Origin: Lysinibacillus_B sp042920265
GTDB taxonomy: Bacteria > Bacillota > Bacilli > Bacillales_A > Planococcaceae
Length of the DNA: 64,000 bases
Reading direction: 5' to 3'
NCBI RefSeq assembly: GCF_042920265.1
Contig: NZ_JBDQZI010000001.1
Location: 372,001 to 436,000 of the forward strand
Shown: positions 59,598 through 64,000 of the stretch, piece by piece
Numbering within the stretch: the first letter of the stretch is position 1
Layout: every line of letters begins with the position of its first letter
Notes under the pieces: model-generated
The model's database searches: none
What the model was told of the DNA's origin: nothing
What the model saw: only the letters and a program-made list of their open reading frames with translations
Made by a program: the position numbers and the translations under genes

Positions 59598-60374
59598 ATG
59601 AGCTATGAAGTAAAACTAGAAGCATTTACAGGTCCACTCGATTTATTATTACATTTAATTCACCGATTGGAAATTGATATATACGATATCCCAATGGCTG
59701 AGCTCACAGCACAATACATTGAACATATACATGCTATGCAGGAATTAGAATTAAATGAAGCAAGTGAATACTTAGTGATGGCCGCGACGTTACTTGCGAT
59801 TAAAAGTCGTATGTTGCTACCCATTCATGAAGGGGAAATCGAAGAGACTGACTTTATAGAAGATGGTCCTGACCCTCGTGAAGAGCTTGTATCACGCTTA
59901 ATCGAGTATAAAAAGTATAAGGAAGCAGCGTCTACCTTACAAACATTAGAAGAACAACGTGCACAAGTGTATACTCGTCCACCAGCAGATCTTTCAGAAT
60001 ACACTCCGACTGAATCATCTATACTATTTGAAACAGATGTCAATGTGTATGACATGTTATCAGCGTTTCAAAAACTACTACGTCGTAAGCAATTAAAAAA
60101 ACCATTAACCACGCGTGTAGCGAGACAAGAAATTTCTATTAAGGATCATATGTTTGCAGTCGTGAATCGGTTGAAGGTCAGCGGTGGGCGTATGACATTT
60201 ACACAATTATTCCCGTATGAGGATAAACAAACATTAATCGTCACGTTTTTGTCATTACTTGAATTGATGAAACGCCAAGTCGTTTTTGTAGAGCAATCCA
60301 ATAATTTCGAAGAACTAACCGTATTACTACAAAAGGAGGAAATTGGCGATGGACTCGAAGAACTTGATGAGTAG
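59598..60374 (+). CDS. scpA: Segregation and condensation protein A
   Basis: 258 residues, kleisin of the SMC-ScpAB condensin. N-terminal YEVKLEAFTGPLDLLLHLIHRLEIDIYDIPMAELTAQYIEHI is the Smc-neck binding helix pair, and the C-terminal winged helix (about 190-245) binds the Smc cap. ATG 59598 follows CAGGTGG; an ATG at 59574 is in frame but poorly placed. The end overlaps scpB by 26 bp. Confidence 0.94.
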   Translation: MSYEVKLEAFTGPLDLLLHLIHRLEIDIYDIPMAELTAQYIEHIHAMQELELNEASEYLVMAATLLAIKSRMLLPIHEGEIEETDFIEDGPDPREELVSRLIEYKKYKEAASTLQTLEEQRAQVYTRPPADLSEYTPTESSILFETDVNVYDMLSAFQKLLRRKQLKKPLTTRVARQEISIKDHMFAVVNRLKVSGGRMTFTQLFPYEDKQTLIVTFLSLLELMKRQVVFVEQSNNFEELTVLLQKEEIGDGLEELDE

Positions 60375-60930
60375 AATTGAAGCGTTATTATTTGTTGCGG
60401 GAGATGATGGTATAACAGCGCGCCAACTTGCACAATATTTAGAAGTAGGGGTGATGGATATTGAAGCAGGACTAAGTGAGCTTGAGACGAAATATAATGA
60501 AGCAGAAGAGCATGGGATTACGATTAAACAACTTGCAGGTACATACCAATTGACGACAAAGCAGTCGGTTGCGGAAACACTTCAAAAACTTGTGGAAAAT
60601 CCGACGAGTCAAGTGTTAACATCAGCCTCTCTGGAAGTACTTGCGATTATAGCATATAAGCAGCCAATTACACGTGCAGAAGTGGAAGATTTACGTGGAG
60701 TGAAGAGTGAACGTCCCATTCAAACGCTCGTATCAAAAGCACTCGTGCAAGAAGTAGGGCGTGCGGAAGGAACAGGACGGGCTATTCTTTACGGTACGAC
60801 AAAGGAGTTTTTAAACTACTTTGGCTTAAAAAATATTTCTGAGCTACCCCCTCTACCGACGGAGGAATCAGAAGAAGAGGAAACGACGGATTTATTTATG
60901 ACGAAATTCCAAGAAGCATTTAACGAATAA
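60349..60930 (+). CDS. scpB: Segregation and condensation protein B
   Basis: 193 residues, two winged helices: SRIEALLFVAGDDGITARQLAQYLEV and SLEVLAIIAYKQPITRAEVEDLRGVKS, with the conserved RAEGTGRAILYGTTKEFLNYFGL end. The ATG at 60349, 9 nt after AAGGAGG inside scpA, is preferred to TTG 60343. An acidic tail (EESEEEETTD) precedes the last helix. Confidence 0.94.
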   Translation: MDSKNLMSRIEALLFVAGDDGITARQLAQYLEVGVMDIEAGLSELETKYNEAEEHGITIKQLAGTYQLTTKQSVAETLQKLVENPTSQVLTSASLEVLAIIAYKQPITRAEVEDLRGVKSERPIQTLVSKALVQEVGRAEGTGRAILYGTTKEFLNYFGLKNISELPPLPTEESEEEETTDLFMTKFQEAFNE

Positions 60931-60946
60931 AATAAGGAGCGGTAAG

Positions 60947-61915
60947 TTGAAAAAACTTTTGTTTGTTTTATTCTTGTTGTTTGTGCCAGTCAGTGTAGAA
61001 GCAGCGTCTAGTTATGCCGTAGTGGATGCGGAAACGGGACGCGTGCTAATGGGAGAAGCAGAAAATGAGCGGTACCCCATTGCGAGTTTGACAAAAATGT
61101 GGACAGCCCTTGTGGCCATTGAAGAAGGACATTTAGAGGATATGGTCACGGTGTCCAAGCGAGCCGTTTATAGCGAAGGGTCCTCGATTTATTTAGAAGA
61201 GGGGCAACAAATCCCGTTAGAAGAATTACTGTACGGTTTAATGCTACGTTCAGGGAATGATGCAGCGACAGCCATTGCTGAACATGTTGGTGGTTCTGTA
61301 GAAGGCTTTGTGAAGCTGATGAATGATAAAGCGGTATTACATGGTTTAAGTGGCACGGTGTTTACAAATCCATCAGGGCTCCACCATGAGGAACATTTGG
61401 CGACAGCTGCTGATACGGCGAGGATGCTACAAATCGCTATGAAAAATGAGACGTTCCGCAAAATTGCCTCAACGGTTATATATAAAGGCAGTAAAACGAC
61501 GTGGCAAAATAAGCATAAACTATTATCGCAAAACGTCGGTGCGGTAGCAGGGAAAACAGGTTATACGAAAGTAGCAGGTCGTACACTAGCTACCTATTTT
61601 GAACGTGGTGACAAAGCGTTTGTCGTTGTGACGATCAACGAATCAAACGATTGGGAAACGCATAAATTTATCGCTGATGCGATTGATCAACGTTATGAAT
61701 CGTATACACTTGTAGAAAAAGGGGAATATCTTATTCCGAATGCGACCATTACAATCGAAAAACCCATTACACTGTTACTTACCGCACAAGAACGCGGCCA
61801 TATTGAGCATATGCTGATCGCCCAGCGTGACTATAAAAGAGCGATATGGCACGTTAAATTAAACAATGACATCCTGTTTTCAACAAGAGTGTCGATTAAA
61901 GAAGACAAGGGATAA
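60947..61915 (+). CDS. D-alanyl-D-alanine carboxypeptidase (S11 family), DacB/DacF-like
   Basis: 322 residues, TTG start after AAGGAGCGG. A signal peptide (LLFVLFLLFVPVSVEA) precedes the S11 domain: ASLTKMWTA (SxxK, Ser about 46), RSGNDAA (SxN) and VAGKTGYTK (KTG). A shortened C-terminal beta domain follows; the protein is clearly shorter than DacA/DacF. By place, after scpB, it matches sporulation dacB of B. subtilis, but the accompanying spmA-spmB genes are missing. No sporulation promoter is visible in the 16-bp gap, so it is read with scpAB. Confidence 0.85.
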   Translation: MKKLLFVLFLLFVPVSVEAASSYAVVDAETGRVLMGEAENERYPIASLTKMWTALVAIEEGHLEDMVTVSKRAVYSEGSSIYLEEGQQIPLEELLYGLMLRSGNDAATAIAEHVGGSVEGFVKLMNDKAVLHGLSGTVFTNPSGLHHEEHLATAADTARMLQIAMKNETFRKIASTVIYKGSKTTWQNKHKLLSQNVGAVAGKTGYTKVAGRTLATYFERGDKAFVVVTINESNDWETHKFIADAIDQRYESYTLVEKGEYLIPNATITIEKPITLLLTAQERGHIEHMLIAQRDYKRAIWHVKLNNDILFSTRVSIKEDKG

Positions 61916-61995
61916 CGGAACGACAGTTATTAAAACAACAATGAAGTAAACTTACTGAATGTTTAAGTTTAACCTATACAAAAATAGATAAAGGA

Positions 61996-62026
61996 AGGCA
62001 AAGTCGGTTTTGGGCTTTGTCTTTTT
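61996..62026 (+). terminator. Terminator after the carboxypeptidase gene
   Basis: AGGCAAAG and CTTTGTCT (one G-T) then TTTTTC. Confidence 0.7.
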
Positions 62027-62062
62027 CTTTAGTGAAATTTTGGCTCATTACCGTAACTTGGG

Positions 62063-62295
62063 GTTGATTTCCGTTCCAAATTCATTTGCGACGAAAGCGG
62101 AGCGTCAGGAGCAGCTGGACGCTTTCCGGGGGGCGTCCGATGAGCCGCTTCCCTCGCTACGCTCAGTCCAGGGGCTCATCTAGGACTCTAATCCCCCCAG
62201 GAAAATAATCTGTTCCACACTGAAGGGAACAGATTATTTCTGCATCGAAAGGCGTAGCCGTCAGATGCACTCGCCCAGCCTCCACTCCAATCAAC
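62063..62295. repeat. GC-rich intergenic repeat, copy R2
   Basis: Begins GTTGATTTCCGTTCC and ends CACTCCAATCAAC, the same inverted ends as R1 (24298-24430). The interior has GACGCTTTCCGGGGGGCGTC and TGAGCCGC...CAGGGGCTCA. A perfect 14-bp hairpin (AAATAATCTGTTCC/GGAACAGATTATTT, 62204-62240) seems inserted near its 3' third. No ORF. Confidence 0.72.
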
Positions 62296-62530
62296 AAACA
62301 CTTTATTTCATCAATTCATAATGAACAAAAAATATAAAAATAGTAAAAAGTATTAAATGGAATAAGCATTGTAACCTTTACACTTCACCACAGCACGTTT
62401 CCGTTGTGAAGTAAAGCTTGGCTTCAATGACAATAGTACGCTATGGCAAAAATGAATACTTCTTCATCATAATCTGTGTTCTACCTATAGCAAAATCATT
62501 TTTATAGCAAACAATTGATGTAGAAGTAGG

Positions 62531-62757
62531 TAGCAAACGGAACGGAGAGCGGTGACTCCAGCGGGGCAAGTGAGCAAAGGCTAAAGTCGCCACATCCTGT
62601 GGCAACGCCTTTGTGAGCAACATCATGTTGCCCCGAGCTGAAGGCCCCGCAGGCAATTTATTTGCGCCTAAGCGTGCGCGACAGGAGCAGTGAGGGACGA
62701 ACGACGAGGAGACTGAAGCCATGCCCGCGGAAAGCATCCGCTCGGAGTGGAGTGTGC
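62531..62757. repeat. GC-rich intergenic repeat, copy R3, opposite orientation
   Basis: Runs from AGCAAACGGAACGGAGAGCGG to GCGGAAAGCATCCGCTCGGAGTGG and reads as the reverse sense of the R1/R2 family (GAGACTGAAGCC ATGCCCGCGGAAAGC). It contains internal GC-rich inverted stretches (CATCCTGTGGCAACG; CATCATGTTGCCCCG). A 110-codon minus-strand frame within it is not a gene. Confidence 0.65.
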
Positions 62758-62936
62758 AATGTATATAGAGCAAGCCCGACTTTGGATGATGAACCTAAAT
62801 TTTGGTAAATGAATGGTGAAAGCTATTTCTCTTTATGTTTCCGTCAAAATGTGACATAATTTTCAACAGATTAGAGGGAACAAATTAGTCTAGTCCCACG
62901 TCTAACGTGTGGCGTAAAAATCAATGAGGTGAACTT

Positions 62937-63677
62937 ATGGAAAGACTACAAAAAGTCATTGCGTACGCAGGTATTGCGTCTCGTCGTAAAGCAGAACAAT
63001 TAATTACAGAAGGGAAGGTTAAAGTAAATGGCAAGGTTGTGCGTGAGCTTGGAACAAAAGTTTCCAATTCAGACACAATTGAAGTAGAAGGTGTAAAGCT
63101 TGAAAAAGAAGATAAAGTATACTTCCTACTTTATAAACCAAAAGGCTATATTTCTGCGGTAACGGACGATAAAGGACGTAAAACGGTCGTGGATATTTTG
63201 AAAAAACGCGTACCAGAGCGCGTTTTCCCAGTTGGACGTTTAGATTATGATACGACAGGCTTGTTATTATTAACAAATGATGGAGAGTTTTCATATCAGT
63301 TAACACATCCTAAATTCAAAATCGATAAAACGTACATTGCACGTGTCAAAGGTGTACCGACGATTGAAGGGTTAAAAAAATTACAGCGTGGCATTAAGCT
63401 AGAAGATGGGAAAACAGCTCCTGCGAAAGTAAGCATGACTTCATTTGACGAAAAAGCGGGCAAGGCAATCTGTGAAATTACTATCCATGAAGGTCGTAAT
63501 CGTCAAGTACGCCGTATGTTCGAAGCGATTGGTACGCCAGTTGTGAAATTAAAACGTGAGCAATTCGCCTTTTTAACATTAGGTGATTTAAAGCCAGGGG
63601 AATACCGTCCACTGACAAAGCAAGAGGTGAAATGGTTACGTGTACTAGCTGAAACAGGGCATGTAGATTTACACTAA
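62937..63677 (+). CDS. rluB: 23S rRNA pseudouridine synthase RluB
   Basis: 246 residues. S4 domain at 1-60 (ERLQKVIAYAGIASRRKAEQLITEGKVKVNGKVV), then the RsuA-type synthase with GRLDYDTTGLLLLTNDGEF holding the catalytic Asp (about 103) and IHEGRNRQVRRMFEAIG. Modifies 23S rRNA. Start ATG after AATGAGGTG. Order rluB-resA is as in B. subtilis. Confidence 0.94.
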   Translation: MERLQKVIAYAGIASRRKAEQLITEGKVKVNGKVVRELGTKVSNSDTIEVEGVKLEKEDKVYFLLYKPKGYISAVTDDKGRKTVVDILKKRVPERVFPVGRLDYDTTGLLLLTNDGEFSYQLTHPKFKIDKTYIARVKGVPTIEGLKKLQRGIKLEDGKTAPAKVSMTSFDEKAGKAICEITIHEGRNRQVRRMFEAIGTPVVKLKREQFAFLTLGDLKPGEYRPLTKQEVKWLRVLAETGHVDLH

Positions 63678-63711
63678 ACAGTTAGTGGAAACGTTCATAA
63701 ATCCTTCAAAA

Positions 63712-63741
63712 ACCGAAGAAGGCGTCTACGCTTTCTTTGGT
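63712..63741 (+). terminator. Long hairpin between rluB and resA
   Basis: ACCGAAGAAGGCG and CGCTTTCTTTGGT pair over 13 bp (two G-T) with a TCTA loop. No T-run follows; its last base is the first of a TATAAT (63741-63746), so it may both stop rluB transcripts partly and overlap the resA promoter. Confidence 0.55.
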
Positions 63742-63776
63742 ATAATGGATAAGGGTTAAAGTCTCTGGCGGATGCC

Positions 63777-63794
63777 ATTACGCCGAGGCGTAAT
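63777..63794. promoter_or_regulatory. Palindrome in the resA leader
   Basis: ATTACGCC-GA-GGCGTAAT, a perfect 8+8 dyad 23 bp before the resA start codon and about 30 bp after a TATAAT. A likely protein-binding site; the regulator is not identified. Confidence 0.5.
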
Positions 63795-63816
63795 CGATTA
63801 GGGAGGAATTGCGGAA

Positions 63817-64000
63817 ATGGACAAGAAGCAAAAGCGTTCCATGACACGAGGTATTATTTTGGCCCTATTAGCAGTAGCTATTGGCTATACGATTTATGCA
63901 TCAGTAACAAAAGACAAAGTAGACGTACTGCAAACTGGTATGGATGCACCAGACTTTGAAGTGGTTGATTTAGAAGGCAATATCCATCGCTTATCGGATT
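63817..64000 (+). CDS. resA: Thiol-disulfide oxidoreductase ResA (3' end outside window)
   Basis: 61 codons are visible, ATG after GGGAGGAATTGCGG. N-terminal TM anchor (RGIILALLAVAIGYTIYAS, about 11-29), then VLQTGMDAPDFEVVDLEGNIHRLSD, the start of the thioredoxin-like domain. ResA reduces apocytochrome c cysteines outside the membrane before heme attachment. Position after rluB is the B. subtilis arrangement. The active-site CxxC is beyond the window. Confidence 0.88.
   Translation, partial: MDKKQKRSMTRGIILALLAVAIGYTIYASVTKDKVDVLQTGMDAPDFEVVDLEGNIHRLSD

Noticed and set aside
62441..62773. 110-codon minus-strand frame in the gap before rluB
   Set aside because: It is a translation of GC-rich repeat R3, with no ribosome site.

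Overview
The window comes from a low-GC, endospore-forming member of the Bacillales. The closest feel is Planococcaceae (a Lysinibacillus or Solibacillus type of organism). The basis is B. subtilis-like gene order in blocks (glnR-glnA; lexA/yneA-yneB-ynzC-tkt-yneF; yqkD/yqkE/yqkF-nudF-spoIIM-fur-xerD-deoB; spoIIAA-AB-sigF-spoVAF-lysA; ribT-ypuF-scpA-scpB-dac-rluB-resA) combined with lineage-specific insertions and losses. Species assignment is inference.

Layout. 1-6.5 kb: end of a TlpA/ResA-like gene, the glnRA operon with a textbook GlnR box, a DUF2339 membrane protein and a nucleotidase; a short terminated antisense-oriented small RNA lies just after glnA. 6.8-18.2 kb: a complete Gram-positive type IV pilus locus. 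Three minor pilins (PilX/W/V-like) run leftward; a VanW/G5 surface protein, pilB, pilT, pilC, pilA, pilM, pilN, pilO and the prepilin peptidase run rightward. 18.3-24.2 kb: peptidase C26, SOS genes lexA/yneA/yneB, ynzC, transketolase, yneF. 24.2-25 kb: gene-free stretch with GC-rich repeats. 25-33 kb: an amino-acid (possibly cystine) ABC transporter running into luxS, yqk genes, nudF, a SpoIIM-like gene with a sigma-E type promoter, and fur.

33.1-48.15 kb: an integrated mobile element of about 15 kb between fur and xerD, bounded by a 19-bp direct repeat. It has an integrase, a CI-type repressor, a DUF771-like protein, a VapE-type primase-helicase with an iteron-rich putative origin behind it, Com-like zinc ribbons, a ClpP-like prohead protease plus a coiled-coil protein, and two sigma-like HTH regulators. 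It has no capsid, portal, tail, large terminase or lysis genes. It therefore looks like a phage satellite (PICI-like) rather than a full prophage. Two copies of a ~95-bp conserved noncoding element could be packaging or regulatory sites. The cargo is a self-contained two-gene cassette, an AAA+ ATPase overlapping in organisation with an 820-residue subtilisin-like (S8) protease, plus an orphan gene. The ATPase-protease pair is the best candidate for an under-described (defence-type) system here.

48.2-64 kb: xerD, deoB, pdp, a SulP transporter, the spoIIA operon with spoVAF attached, lysA, ribT, DUF309, scpAB, a D,D-carboxypeptidase, a 1-kb repeat-rich gap where B. subtilis has spmA-spmB, rluB and the start of resA.

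No rRNA, tRNA or CRISPR array was recognised. All functional names come from reading the translated sequences against remembered families; no database search was run.
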